Positions 27,720 through 35,675 are shown, counted from the first letter of the stretch. The stretch: 64,000 nucleotides of DNA from Actinomycetes bacterium (GCA_024637115.1 JAGXFU010000013.1:1-64000), one strand, 5' to 3'. Program-made: numbers and translations. Notes: generated from the sequence alone by a model not told the origin.

Positions 27720-28876
27720 TATCGTGTAAGGAGCGAGTCAGCGAGCTGGTTCAAATCCATGATCGCCGCAGATATCTGCCGGGACGTCTCCGCCGCCTGC
27801 TGAGAGACCTGGGCGACTTCCTTCATTGAGAGAACCACCTGATCAGAAGCGGTCCTCTGCTGCTGTGTTGCGATGGATATCTGCTTTGCGGCATCCGTGG
27901 TCTCCTCGACCTGGCTCACAATGGTATCGAGTGAATCAGATGTGCTCGACGCGAGATTGCGACCCTCATCGACCTTCTTGGCCGCCCGCTCCGTTGACAT
28001 GATCAACTGCGATGTAGATGCCTGAATCTCGCGAACCACGCGGCCGATCTCCTGAGTCGACTCCGTAACCGAGTCAGCCAGCTTGCGTATCTCCTCGGCG
28101 ACAACGGCGAAACCCTTGCCCGCCTCACCAGCACGGGCGGCTTCGATCGCCGCGTTCAGCGCGAGAATCTTGGTCTGCTCCGCGATGTCGTCGATTATCA
28201 CGAGTACGCGGCCGATCTCCTGGCTTCGCTCACCCAGGGCCAGGATGCGGTCCGAGGACTGCTGCGTTGACACCCGAATCTCGTCGATCCCGGATTTGGT
28301 GTCCTCGACAGCCTGCATGCCTTCCTCGGCGCTTGCGAGCGTACGCTCCGCAACAGCCACCACAGCGCTGGAGTTATCCGCGATCTGCTTGGATGTCTGC
28401 GCAAGTTCTTCGACGGTTGCGGACGTCTGAGTCACTGCAGCCGCTTGTTCGGCGGCACCTGAAGCCTGCTCCTCTGTGGCAGCAAGCACTTCCGAGGTCA
28501 AAGCACGCATATCGTTGTTCACGCGTGTTGCGTGCTGAAGAAGTGAGTTCAACCGTCCAAGCAATCCGAGAACCTCGGACTGCATATCATCGCATGTGAG
28601 GTCAGTCTCCGCCTCAAGAGCGAAATCGCGAGTAGCGACGTCGATCACTTCGCGAAAGAGGCTCTCCCCGGTTCGAACCGCGACCATCAGACCCACAAAC
28701 CCGAGCGCAAGCCCTGCAATAATGCAGGCCACCCAGAAGACGATCCAGAGCAGGGCGCTCTTGGGTTCTACCAGAAATTGAGCCAGAAGCGGGAATGCCA
28801 CACCAATGGCGCCACCGGCAAGAAGCATCCTTGTCGCAAGCGCCTTGTTCGTCCTGTTGAGCTTGAGTAACGCCAC
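27719..28876 (-). CDS. Methyl-accepting chemotaxis protein, cytoplasmic-sensing type
   Basis: A 385-residue chemoreceptor. Two membrane helices (about residues 15-35 and 42-68) enclose almost no periplasmic loop, so it senses membrane or cytoplasmic signals. The hairpin tip motif [32 protein letters not shown] is intact and binds CheA/CheW. There is no HAMP domain that I can recognise. It is 15 kb from the che operon but probably signals through it. Start ATG 28876 has no strong ribosome site. Confidence 0.94.
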   Translation of the reverse strand: MALLKLNRTNKALATRMLLAGGAIGVAFPLLAQFLVEPKSALLWIVFWVACIIAGLALGFVGLMVAVRTGESLFREVIDVATRDFALEAETDLTCDDMQSEVLGLLGRLNSLLQHATRVNNDMRALTSEVLAATEEQASGAAEQAAAVTQTSATVEELAQTSKQIADNSSAVVAVAERTLASAEEGMQAVEDTKSGIDEIRVSTQQSSDRILALGERSQEIGRVLVIIDDIAEQTKILALNAAIEAARAGEAGKGFAVVAEEIRKLADSVTESTQEIGRVVREIQASTSQLIMSTERAAKKVDEGRNLASSTSDSLDTIVSQVEETTDAAKQISIATQQQRTASDQVVLSMKEVAQVSQQAAETSRQISAAIMDLNQLADSLLTR

Positions 28877-28928
28877 GCGAACCCCCGCATCTCCGGATAA
28901 CGCTGCTTAATACTAACAGGAGCGACAC

Positions 28929-28957
28929 TTGCGCACGAATACCCCCATGGGTATAAT
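28929..28957 (+). promoter_or_regulatory. Promoter of the ferredoxin-selenoprotein operon
   Basis: -35 TTGCGC (28929-28934), exactly 17-nt spacer, -10 TATAAT (28952-28957). The leader would start near 28964 and run about 68 nt to the ferredoxin ATG. Confidence 0.7.
28939..28954. promoter_or_regulatory. Dyad operator overlapping the spacer and -10
   Basis: ATACCC-CCAT-GGGTAT, a perfect 6-bp inverted repeat with a 4-nt spacer, lying in the spacer and touching the -10. Its G/C tract between AT steps resembles CsoR/RcnR/CstR-family operators, which sense metals or persulfide. No gene of that family is in the window. Confidence 0.5.
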
Positions 28958-29031
28958 ACGCATGAATGAACACGTCGGCTCAATGGGTCGACGCTCCTGT
29001 CGGCCAAGATATCAAGGAGTATCCTACGACT

Positions 29032-29235
29032 ATGGCAGCGATAACGATAGACAACTCACGATGCGACCGCTCGCCGGGGTGCCCGTCAAAACGGGTGTGC
29101 CCCACCGGAGCGATAGTCTCGAACGAAGGCGGCCCATATCCGGGAGCGAACGGATACGCCGTGATCGAAGAACTGTGCAAGGGCTGCAATGTATGTGTAG
29201 GCGTGTGTGCCGGCGGCGCCGTTCAACTTGGTTAG
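29032..29235 (+). CDS. Small 4Fe-4S ferredoxin-like protein with irregular first motif
   Basis: A 67-residue protein. The C-terminal half has a standard cluster motif CKGCNVCVGVC (C49, C52, C55, C59). The N-terminal motif is C11-x5-C17-x5-C23-P, without the usual CxxCxxC spacing, so the first cluster is either unusual or a 3-Cys site. The ATG at 29032 has AAGGAG 12 nt upstream; the earlier ATG at 28966 has none. It ends 10 nt before the selenoprotein gene and shares its promoter, so it is a plausible electron donor to that selenoprotein. Confidence 0.88.
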   Translation: MAAITIDNSRCDRSPGCPSKRVCPTGAIVSNEGGPYPGANGYAVIEELCKGCNVCVGVCAGGAVQLG

Positions 29236-29245
29236 GAGAGAGAAT

Positions 29246-29587
29246 ATGACGAACGAACCCATCACGGTCGAAGTGTTCGATGTACCCGCTCAGACCGCAT
29301 GTTTCAGCGGCGGTTGAGGCCCCTCATGGTCTCCGGAGGAGATCACGGCCATCATCGCCCAGGAAATGGAGCGGCGTTTCGGGGATGACGCCCGTATCGT
29401 CTATCACGACGCGCACGATCAGGGAGTCAAAGGCGAGCACGGAACCATACTCGATGAAATCGAGAAGCGCGGACTGCTTTTTCCCGTTACGGTCATAGAC
29501 AGCGTTCCCGTCTACGACGGTGCTGTCTCCTACCCCGCGATCCTTAGGGCGGTAAGCAACAAGCTCTCGGAGCGCACCCCGAGCTAG
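29246..29587 (+). CDS. Selenoprotein, ArsD/thioredoxin-like (in-frame TGA = Sec)
   Basis: A 113-codon gene that reads through a single TGA at 29315-29317 (codon 24). The ATG at 29246 has GGAGAGA 5-10 nt upstream. The N terminus is ITVEVFDVPAQTA, then C19-F-S-G-G-U24-G-P-S, matching the CSTGVCGPS signature of ArsD metallochaperones with Sec in place of its last Cys. The C-terminal part LLFPVTVIDSVPVYDGAVSYPAI is the thioredoxin-like cis-Pro strand. Protein homology continues without break across TGA, and a SECIS hairpin follows. I recall NCBI naming similar proteins SaoT (selenocysteine-assisted organometal system), but cannot confirm the match. Likely role: thiol/selenol handling of a metal(loid) or persulfide. 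It ends 3 nt into the convergent J-domain gene. Confidence 0.88.
29318..29350 (+). ncRNA. Bacterial SECIS element (in the selenoprotein mRNA)
   Basis: Directly after the TGA: lower helix GGCC/GGCC (29318-29321 with 29347-29350), an asymmetric internal loop, upper 8-bp helix TGGTCTCC/GGAGATCA with one G-T pair, and a 3-nt apical loop GGA. The apical loop begins 17 nt after the TGA and has G in its first two positions, as required for SelB recognition in known bacterial SECIS elements. Confidence 0.8.
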
Positions 29588-29883
29588 GGCCGGGTAGAGA
29601 CCTTCTCGAGAAACATGCCGAGGAGACCCTTGTCCATGAACACGTCCCACGCGCTATGGTCCGAACGCGAGCCTCGAAGCGAACGGTCATAGCGCGTTCG
29701 TGTGTCCTGAGCCTTCAGAACCCGATACGCTTCGTTGATCGCTTGCATGCGTCGGGTCGCTTCGAGTCCGGCCTCGGGAGATACCCTATCGGGATGGTAT
29801 TTCAGAGAGAGCGCCTTGTAAGCCTTCTCGATTACTTCAGGCTCTGCATCCCGGGCGACCTGCAACGTCTGGTAGTGATTCAC
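29584..29883 (-). CDS. J-domain (DnaJ-like) protein
   Basis: A 99-residue protein that is essentially one J domain: NHYQTLQVARDAEPEVIEKAYKAL, YHPDR (HPD tripeptide) and RMQAINEAYRVLKAQDTRTRYDR. It has no G/F, zinc-finger or client domain, so it acts as a DnaK co-chaperone with an unknown target. The GTG at 29883 is chosen because GAGGAGATCC lies upstream; the stop overlaps the convergent selenoprotein stop by 3 nt. Confidence 0.9.
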   Translation of the reverse strand: MNHYQTLQVARDAEPEVIEKAYKALSLKYHPDRVSPEAGLEATRRMQAINEAYRVLKAQDTRTRYDRSLRGSRSDHSAWDVFMDKGLLGMFLEKVSTRP

Positions 29884-30034
29884 GGATCTCCTCAGGCCTC
29901 CAACGGATTCGGCAGACTCGTATACACTCAATCATGGAAGTACGACGCGCACAGAATGGCAGTCCAGCACCATTGCGAACACTCTGTGATGCGCGCCAGC
30001 CCATGCACATCGACCGAGGTCAACATCACTGAAT

Positions 30035-30682
30035 ATGGTAGCACGCGAGCCTAGCGCAACTAATCGGCATCAGCGCCCAAAGAAGCGAGCGGCGCAACTG
30101 CTCGTGCTGTGGCGCCGTTTGCTGACGCGCATTCTCGCCGCAATCCGCACAGCGGGACGCGCCCTCACGAGGAACATCTCAGCATCGCCCGGTCGATTCG
30201 CCACGTTGGCGCGAAGCGTGCAGGCGGTCGTGAACGGGCAGACACAGCCCGACAACGTCCCACAACCCCGAACCATCGCGATCGCCGCCTTGTGCAGCGG
30301 GGTCCTTCTGGCCATGGTGCTGGGAATCGCGACCGGGTCGGGAACCCGTGCCGTGCTCAGCGCGCTCGTTGGCGCGCTTTGGGTCACCGCTCGTCTTCTG
30401 GTGATGCGTGTTGCCGCGCCATCCGGAAAGGTCGACACCGAAGGGGTCACCGATGCGTGGGCCGCAGGAGCGATTCCCTACGCATTCGCCGCCAACGCCC
30501 CGTTGCGGCTCGTCGCATGGCTCCTTGGCGGATACCTCACCCTGCGTGTTCTCAAGAAGCGCGGGGTCCGACCAGCCGATGCGTGGGCTGTGACTGGCTG
30601 GGGATACGGAGTTGAAGCGCTCGGCGTAGTCATTGTTTGGCTGGTGCGAAACCTCATCGTTGCTGCGCTGTTTCTTGGCTGA
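30035..30682 (+). CDS. Membrane protein of unknown function
   Basis: A 215-residue protein: about 60 basic residues, then four to five hydrophobic helices from residue 80 on (TIAIAALCSGVLLAMVLGIATG, LVAWLLGGYLTLRVLKKRGV, VEALGVVIVWLVRNLIVAALFLG). No family is recognised. The start ATG 30035 has no visible ribosome site, so it could be shorter. It is convergent with the EamA gene, 3 nt apart. Confidence 0.65.
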   Translation: MVAREPSATNRHQRPKKRAAQLLVLWRRLLTRILAAIRTAGRALTRNISASPGRFATLARSVQAVVNGQTQPDNVPQPRTIAIAALCSGVLLAMVLGIATGSGTRAVLSALVGALWVTARLLVMRVAAPSGKVDTEGVTDAWAAGAIPYAFAANAPLRLVAWLLGGYLTLRVLKKRGVRPADAWAVTGWGYGVEALGVVIVWLVRNLIVAALFLG

Positions 30683-30685
30683 ACG

Positions 30686-31588
30686 CTAAACCGCGGCAGC
30701 GGCATCGACACTGGCGCTGTGGGCCTCGGCGACCAGAACGCCGCCCAAGACGAGAGTTCCCCCGAGTCCCTGCGCACTATTGAGACTCTCTCCCAGAAGA
30801 GCGAATGCGAGCACGAGAGTGAACACCGGCTCGAAGGTGGAGAGAATCGCCGCTTGTGAAGCGCCCAGCGCCTTGACCGCGCGTAGATACAACACGATGG
30901 CCAGGAAGGTCGGTATCAGCACGAGCAGCAGGAGTAGTCCCCAAAGGGAGAGCGACCATCCTTGGGGGACGAGCGGGGCCCCCGTGGCAAGCGCCACTCC
31001 CGTGGCAAGTAGCGACGTGAAGCCGAACATGTAGGTCATGATGACCGATCGCGGTCTTGTTTCCATCAAACGATGGCTCATGAGCGAGAACGCGGCATAG
31101 GCCACTCCCGCCCCAACACCAAGGACGATTCCCACCGGTTTGACTGCAAGCGAGCCGCCGAACGGGTCTACAACAAGCACACATCCCGCAAAGGTCATCA
31201 CAATCGCCATCACGCGCCCACGCGTTGGCCGCACACGGCTAAAGAGCAGTTCTGCAAGCACGATCAGCGAGGGATATGTGTACAACAGGATCGCGACTAC
31301 GGATGCATCGGCGAATCGCAGCGCATAAAAGAAGCAGATCGATGCCGCCCCGTACCCGAACAGAGATAGTGCGCCGTACGCGAGCAGTTCGCGCGGAGTA
31401 GCGCGCAACAAACGTCTCCGGCGTAGCGCGGTATAACCGCCAAGCAGAATCGCCGCCATGCCGAACCGCAGTGCCAGCACCTGAAGAGGCTCTGCACCCT
31501 GGTCGTACATGAACCTCACGATGATGGCCATCGTTCCGAAACTTGCAGCGGACACAACGGCGGCCAGCACACTGCTTCTTCGCGCCAC
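30686..31588 (-). CDS. EamA/RhaT-type drug/metabolite transporter
   Basis: A 300-residue protein with ten membrane helices in two EamA repeats, each with the family pattern (LAAVVSAASFGTMAIIVRFMY; VLGVGAGVAYAAFSLMSHRLM, and AIVLYLRAVKALGASQAAILSTFEPVFTLVLAFALLGE). It probably exports or imports a small metabolite; substrate unknown. GTG at 31588 has GGAGG 4 nt upstream; a GTG at 31621 lacks one. Confidence 0.93.
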   Translation of the reverse strand: MARRSSVLAAVVSAASFGTMAIIVRFMYDQGAEPLQVLALRFGMAAILLGGYTALRRRRLLRATPRELLAYGALSLFGYGAASICFFYALRFADASVVAILLYTYPSLIVLAELLFSRVRPTRGRVMAIVMTFAGCVLVVDPFGGSLAVKPVGIVLGVGAGVAYAAFSLMSHRLMETRPRSVIMTYMFGFTSLLATGVALATGAPLVPQGWSLSLWGLLLLLVLIPTFLAIVLYLRAVKALGASQAAILSTFEPVFTLVLAFALLGESLNSAQGLGGTLVLGGVLVAEAHSASVDAAAAV

Positions 31589-31717
31589 ACGCCCTCCAGA
31601 GACAGACGAAAGACGTATCACGGTCGCACCTCTGCCGTGGCCCCGTCAAGCGTTCGCTGACGATCGACGTGCTAGACTCGGTCCCGCCTGAAACGACAGC
31701 CCTCCGGAGGCAGACCG

Positions 31718-32098
31718 CTGAACGCACTCAGAGAACACGTACGCGCAACCCCGCCGACCGCGCGTTGGATCGCCGTGGGACTGTGGATGTTCGTGGTGTA
31801 TCACTTTTCTTCACTACCCGGGAGCGATGTCCCCGGGAAATACGGTTCACTTGCCCATTTTCTCGAGTACGCGATTCTCGGAGCACTCATGTGGTTCGCG
31901 ATCAGCAGTAACTCTGTCGGGTTCTCGACGATTGCGATTACCGTGCTCGCTGCCTCGGCATACGGCATATCCGATGAATTCCACCAGTATTTTGTACCCG
32001 GGCGTGTTCCAGACATCGCCGACTGGGGCGTTGACACCATTGGCGCCCTCGCAGGAGCGATCGTAACCGCGAAGGTCATGCGAAAGGGCGCCTCCTAA
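31718..32098 (+). CDS. VanZ-like membrane protein, probable CTG start
   Basis: A 127-residue VanZ-family (PF04892) protein with helices ARWIAVGLWMFVVYHFSS, FLEYAILGALMWFAI and ADWGVDTIGALAGAIVTAKV, plus the DEFHQYFVPGRVPDIADW signature. The only ribosome site is GGAGG at 31706-31710, 7 nt before CTG 31718; the first usual start in frame is GTG 31775, inside the first helix and without a ribosome site. I therefore favour CTG. The role of the family (teicoplanin resistance in VanZ itself) need not apply. Confidence 0.85.
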   Translation: MNALREHVRATPPTARWIAVGLWMFVVYHFSSLPGSDVPGKYGSLAHFLEYAILGALMWFAISSNSVGFSTIAITVLAASAYGISDEFHQYFVPGRVPDIADWGVDTIGALAGAIVTAKVMRKGAS

Positions 32099-32110
32099 GG
32101 AGACGCCCTT
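32084..32110 (+). terminator. Hairpin overlapping the VanZ-like gene end
   Basis: AAGGGCGCCTCC-TAA-GGAGACGCCCTT: 11 pairs with one mismatch and a 3-nt loop that contains the stop codon. There is no T run, so termination is likely but not certain. It may also serve the convergent gene at 32144. Confidence 0.55.
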
Positions 32111-32143
32111 GTGCCGCACGACTACCCGCGAACAGTTGAAATG

Positions 32144-32638
32144 CTAGGACAGACCGATAAAGGCAAACACCGAGCGAATCCACTCCATCAATCCAGTCTG
32201 CTCGATCTTGGCCCGTTTCTCGATGACCTCAGCCGAGTCCATCGAACTCACATCAGCTTCATCCGAATCGGAGGGTACTGTCGGTTCGACGGTGTTCGTG
32301 GGCTCGACGGTCTCACTCGTATCCGCAGAGGCGTCCGTGTCCTCGACCCGCTCGCGCTCGCGAGTACGTCCATCTCCGGACGGCTCAGAGTTCTCGCCGA
32401 CACGAAGCTCGCTTCGAACGCGCAGCTTGAGCTCACTGCTCTCTTCGGTCTCAAGACAGTCCTGGGCCTGGTCGCGGGTCTGGTCGCGGGTCTGGTCGCC
32501 GCTGCCCACGCCTGACTGTGCCTGCTCACCGTTGCTACCCTGCGCGCCGCTACCCGATTGACCCGCATATGCAGGTGAGACGAGCATCGCGGCGGCGAGC
32601 GCAACTGCCGTGAGGATAACTCCTGTGCGTGTCTTCAT
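32144..32638 (-). CDS. Secreted acidic low-complexity protein
   Basis: A 164-residue protein with a signal peptide (MKTRTGVILTAVALAAAMLV) and cleavage near AYAG. The mature part is Ser/Gln/Asp/Glu rich (DQTRDQTRDQAQ, ETVEPTNTVEP) and ends in a hydrophobic patch (LMEWIRSVFAFIGL). No family is recognised. It follows the DUF5667 gene on the same strand by 47 nt and could be part of that regulatory or cell-envelope unit. Confidence 0.7.
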   Translation of the reverse strand: MKTRTGVILTAVALAAAMLVSPAYAGQSGSGAQGSNGEQAQSGVGSGDQTRDQTRDQAQDCLETEESSELKLRVRSELRVGENSEPSGDGRTRERERVEDTDASADTSETVEPTNTVEPTVPSDSDEADVSSMDSAEVIEKRAKIEQTGLMEWIRSVFAFIGLS

Positions 32639-32685
32639 TGATTTCCACTCCTCGGTTGCCAACGCCCCTCCAAAGAGACAAACGT

Positions 32686-33414
32686 TCAGTTACCGCCTTT
32701 GGATACGCCGCCGGAGTTTTCCCCGCTCCCCGTCTGACCAGAAGGCGAGCCTGAACCGTCGGGGTTCGGCGTTGGCTGGGGATCGGGCGAGGGCTCGGGA
32801 TCGGGTTGCGGGCTCGGCGAAGCTGCCGGATCACGCCTCTGAGGAGTAGGCTCAGGCGTGGGTGCCGGTTCGGGAATCTGAGAGCCAACACGCTGGCGCA
32901 CTGCAGCAGGCTCCTCGGCGACCGACGCCTCGATCTCACGTACGATATCCTGGCTTGCCTTCGGATCAGGCTCGCCGTGCACGGCTCGTCCTGCCGCACT
33001 TCCGAATTGCTCGGTTGCCCGCTTCACGGCGGGCTCGGAAGCCTCCGACTCAACCAGGCCCGACACTTCGCGGATTCGCTCCCGGACCATCTCAAGCAGA
33101 ATCTCGCCTTGTTGCGCAGTTGGCGCGAAGGCAACGCGCACTTCTTCTGTGGCCCGCTTGACCGGATACAACAGGTCACCCGGCAACGACGAAGCTGCAG
33201 CGAGGCCTGTGCCGGCCATGATGGTCGCAGTGGTCGTGAGCGCCACGGCTGTCCGGGTGAAGAGAATCCTGGCCCGGGAGATTCGGCTCGCAGTATCAAT
33301 GCTGGCGAGGACCCGAGAGCGTGTGCGTACGCGAGACAACTCGGGCATCGGCTCATGCGACTCCCGAATCACCTCTTCAAGAAGGCGAGTTCCCGTACCT
33401 CTATCGCTGCTCAT
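32686..33414 (-). CDS. DUF5667 membrane protein, candidate anti-sigma factor
   Basis: A 242-residue protein: about 55 cytoplasmic residues, one membrane helix (TRTAVALTTTATIMAGTGLAAASS), and the DUF5667 (PF18915) domain starting LPGDLLYPVKRATEEVRVAF. The last 60 residues are Pro/Ser/Gly-rich repeats likely to span the wall. ATG 33414 overlaps the end of the ECF sigma gene by 14 nt. Such overlap and topology suggest a membrane anti-sigma or signal protein for that sigma factor (inference). Confidence 0.85.
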   Translation of the reverse strand: MSSDRGTGTRLLEEVIRESHEPMPELSRVRTRSRVLASIDTASRISRARILFTRTAVALTTTATIMAGTGLAAASSLPGDLLYPVKRATEEVRVAFAPTAQQGEILLEMVRERIREVSGLVESEASEPAVKRATEQFGSAAGRAVHGEPDPKASQDIVREIEASVAEEPAAVRQRVGSQIPEPAPTPEPTPQRRDPAASPSPQPDPEPSPDPQPTPNPDGSGSPSGQTGSGENSGGVSKGGN

Positions 33415-33973
33415 CGCGGTCCATCTCCCAAAGCAATGCCGCCATCGACCGAAGGGCCCGGTGTTGCAGTGCCTTAACGGCACCCGGCGTTCGATCCAAC
33501 GTTACGGCCGTTTGGCGGATATCCATATCCCAGAAGAAGCGACATGCAATGACTGCCGCTTGATCCTCTGTCAACTGCGCTAACGCATCGTGAACCACGT
33601 GTGCGTCGACCCGTTCTGCGACCACATCCTCTATCAACACAGGCGCAGGTTCGGTGTGAATCTCCACGTCTTCTACCGGCTCCGGCATACGCCCGGAGCG
33701 TCGGAGATGATCAACCGTCGCATTTCGTGCTATCCGAAAGAGCCATGCACCGAACGGAAGTCCGCGTCGGTCATACGAGTCAATCGCTTGAAATGCCTTG
33801 AGGAATACGACTTCCGTCACATCCTCGGCGTCATGCGGATTACCGACCCGTGCCCTGACGAAGCCGTAGATGCGATCGGCATAGGCATCGTATATGCCAC
33901 CGAAAGCCTCGACGTCTCCTCGGACAGCTCGTTTGACGAGTCTGTCAATGTACCTGTCGTCAGTTGTGCTCAA
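33401..33973 (-). CDS. ECF-type RNA polymerase sigma factor
   Basis: A 190-residue two-domain sigma factor. Region 2 has FGGIYDAYADRIYGFVRARVGN, the core-binding DAEDVTEVVFLKAF and the -10 element helix (WLFRIARNATVDHLRRS). Region 4 ends DMDIRQTAVTLDRTPGAVKALQHRALRSM. No extra C-terminal domain. It is overlapped by a DUF5667 gene, its probable regulator. The start ATG 33973 is reasonable; the target promoters are unknown. Confidence 0.94.
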   Translation of the reverse strand: MSTTDDRYIDRLVKRAVRGDVEAFGGIYDAYADRIYGFVRARVGNPHDAEDVTEVVFLKAFQAIDSYDRRGLPFGAWLFRIARNATVDHLRRSGRMPEPVEDVEIHTEPAPVLIEDVVAERVDAHVVHDALAQLTEDQAAVIACRFFWDMDIRQTAVTLDRTPGAVKALQHRALRSMAALLWEMDRDEQR

Positions 33974-34048
33974 TGCGGAGACCGACTCCTACTACCAGTA
34001 ACGGCACAGACGCCTCGATGGGTACGGGCAACGTGTGCGATTGCCCGC

Positions 34049-34474
34049 CTAGGCCTCTATTGCGTCAATGCACTCAGGCTCGAGGTTGAGGTAATAGCAA
34101 TCAACCACCGCGTGAGGAATCGCGCCTCGCAACCGGTGCGCGGTGGATCGCAGGTCATCTTCCTGCCGCGCGCGCACCGTGTCATCGCTTCCCTCGACAG
34201 CATCGAGGTATCCTCCGCAGGAACTATGCGCAGTGAGCACGATGCGGCCGCTCTCGCCTCCGAACAGCCGGAGCAACAGGCCGGCATCGTGGACAAGCCG
34301 CGGTACTTCAGCACCGGCGAGTGGAAGCAGTCCGCCTACATTCGCGATGTGGGCCTCACCCAAATCAACACGAACGGGCGCAAGGCCGAGCGTGGATCGA
34401 TGGTGCTCGGCGAGCAGAAACGTCTCAAGCCGAGGATCGGCGCATCTGACCACCACAGTGAATGGTGCCGCCAC
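34049..34474 (-). CDS. Beta-carbonic-anhydrase-like zinc protein
   Basis: A 141-residue protein with the beta-carbonic anhydrase zinc and activation motifs: C-x-D-x-R in VVVRCADPRL and H-x-x-C in LTAHSSCGGYLDAVEG. It is shorter than usual (about 180-220 aa) and most of the surrounding helical dimer region differs, so activity is uncertain. The GTG start 34474 shares a base with the pilT stop (TAGTG), so it is coupled to pilT. Confidence 0.75.
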   Translation of the reverse strand: MAAPFTVVVRCADPRLETFLLAEHHRSTLGLAPVRVDLGEAHIANVGGLLPLAGAEVPRLVHDAGLLLRLFGGESGRIVLTAHSSCGGYLDAVEGSDDTVRARQEDDLRSTAHRLRGAIPHAVVDCYYLNLEPECIDAIEA

Positions 34475-35580
34475 TAGTAGATTCCACTCTCGGCTGCAGT
34501 GTGCGGATCGACGCCAAGCTGGCGAACCTTGATCTTGAAATCGTGCGCATTGTGAGCCATGGCCATCGCATCATCCAGCGTGATCCGACGATCCTGGTAG
34601 AGCGTGAGGAGCGACTTGTCGAACGTCTGCATGCCGTAGTAGTCGCCTTCCTCCATTGCATCCCTGATCATGTACGTCTTCTCAGGATCGGTGATGTACT
34701 CACGTATGGTTCCCGTGGTTATCATCACCTCGACTGCCGGAACGAGCCCGCCGTTGATCGATGGGATGAGCCGAAGCGAAACGATTCCCTTGAGCGTGGA
34801 TGCAAGCATCAGTCGTACTTGCTTCTGCTGGTACGGGGGGAAGAAGTCGATGATGCGGCTAATGGTCTCCGTGGCGTCGATCGTATGCAGCGTAGAGAGC
34901 ACAAGGTTGCCGATCTCAGCAGCCGTCAGTGCCGCCGACACGGTATCGTGATCCCGCATCTCACCGATGAGGACGACGTCGGGATCCTGGCGCACCACAT
35001 GCCTGAGCGCATCAGCGTAACTCTCGGTATCAATCCCGATCTCACGCTGATTCACGATGCAGCGTTTGTCCTGGTGCAGAACCTCGATCGGATCCTCGAT
35101 CGTGACGATGTGACCATCACGGGTGCTGTTGATGTGATCGATCATCGCTGCCAGTGAAGTTGTCTTGCCGGAACCTGCGGTGCCTGTGACAAGCACAAGA
35201 CCCCGGGGCTCGTCGGCAAGTTGGCGAATGATCGGCGGGAGTCCCAGATCCTCGATCGATGAGCGATCGGTGGCAACACGACGGAGCGTCATGCCCACGC
35301 TTCCTCGCTGACGGAACGCGTTCACGCGGAACCTGCCCACACCCGGGAGCGAGTAAGCGAAGTCCGTCTCATGATGTTGCTCGAAGGATGCCGCCTGCCG
35401 CTCATCCATCATGCCGAGAGCAAGGGTATGAGTCTGCTCAGACGTGAGCGGCTGATACTGATCACGCAGCACGACGAGTTTGCCGTTCAGCCGAATGGCC
35501 GGAGGACTACCCACTTTGACGTGCAGATCAGACGAGCCGCGCTCTGTCATGACCTGCAGAAGACTATCTATCTCAGCCAT
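34474..35580 (-). CDS. pilT: Type IV pilus retraction ATPase PilT
   Basis: A 368-residue hexameric ATPase that depolymerises type IV pili for twitching motility. It has SDLHVKVGSPPAIRLNGKL, Walker A GTAGSGKTTSLA, the Asp box EDPIE and His box LSTLHTIDATETI, and the C-terminal AIRNLIREG region is replaced by TIREYITDPEKT. The ATG at 35580 (MAEIDSLL) has GAGG 5 nt upstream. pilB and other pilus genes are not in the window. It lies 4.5 kb from the che operon, consistent with control of twitching. Confidence 0.95.
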   Translation of the reverse strand: MAEIDSLLQVMTERGSSDLHVKVGSPPAIRLNGKLVVLRDQYQPLTSEQTHTLALGMMDERQAASFEQHHETDFAYSLPGVGRFRVNAFRQRGSVGMTLRRVATDRSSIEDLGLPPIIRQLADEPRGLVLVTGTAGSGKTTSLAAMIDHINSTRDGHIVTIEDPIEVLHQDKRCIVNQREIGIDTESYADALRHVVRQDPDVVLIGEMRDHDTVSAALTAAEIGNLVLSTLHTIDATETISRIIDFFPPYQQKQVRLMLASTLKGIVSLRLIPSINGGLVPAVEVMITTGTIREYITDPEKTYMIRDAMEEGDYYGMQTFDKSLLTLYQDRRITLDDAMAMAHNAHDFKIKVRQLGVDPHTAAESGIY

Positions 35581-35675
35581 ACCGTCCTCACCTGAGACAA
35601 CGCGATGCATTGCACCTCAAGCATACCGCAGACACGGCCTACTGCGCGATTTCGGACTCTCCGGTGGAGGGAGAA

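Noticed and set aside
29315-29317. The TGA as a sign of a pseudogene
   Set aside because: The frame is otherwise intact on both sides, the codon sits at a redox Cys position of the ArsD signature and a SECIS-like hairpin follows at the correct distance.
29366-29587. A stand-alone 73-residue gene starting at ATG 29366
   Set aside because: It is the C-terminal part of the selenoprotein frame. Protein similarity, the ribosome site and the SECIS hairpin all point to start 29246 with read-through of the TGA.
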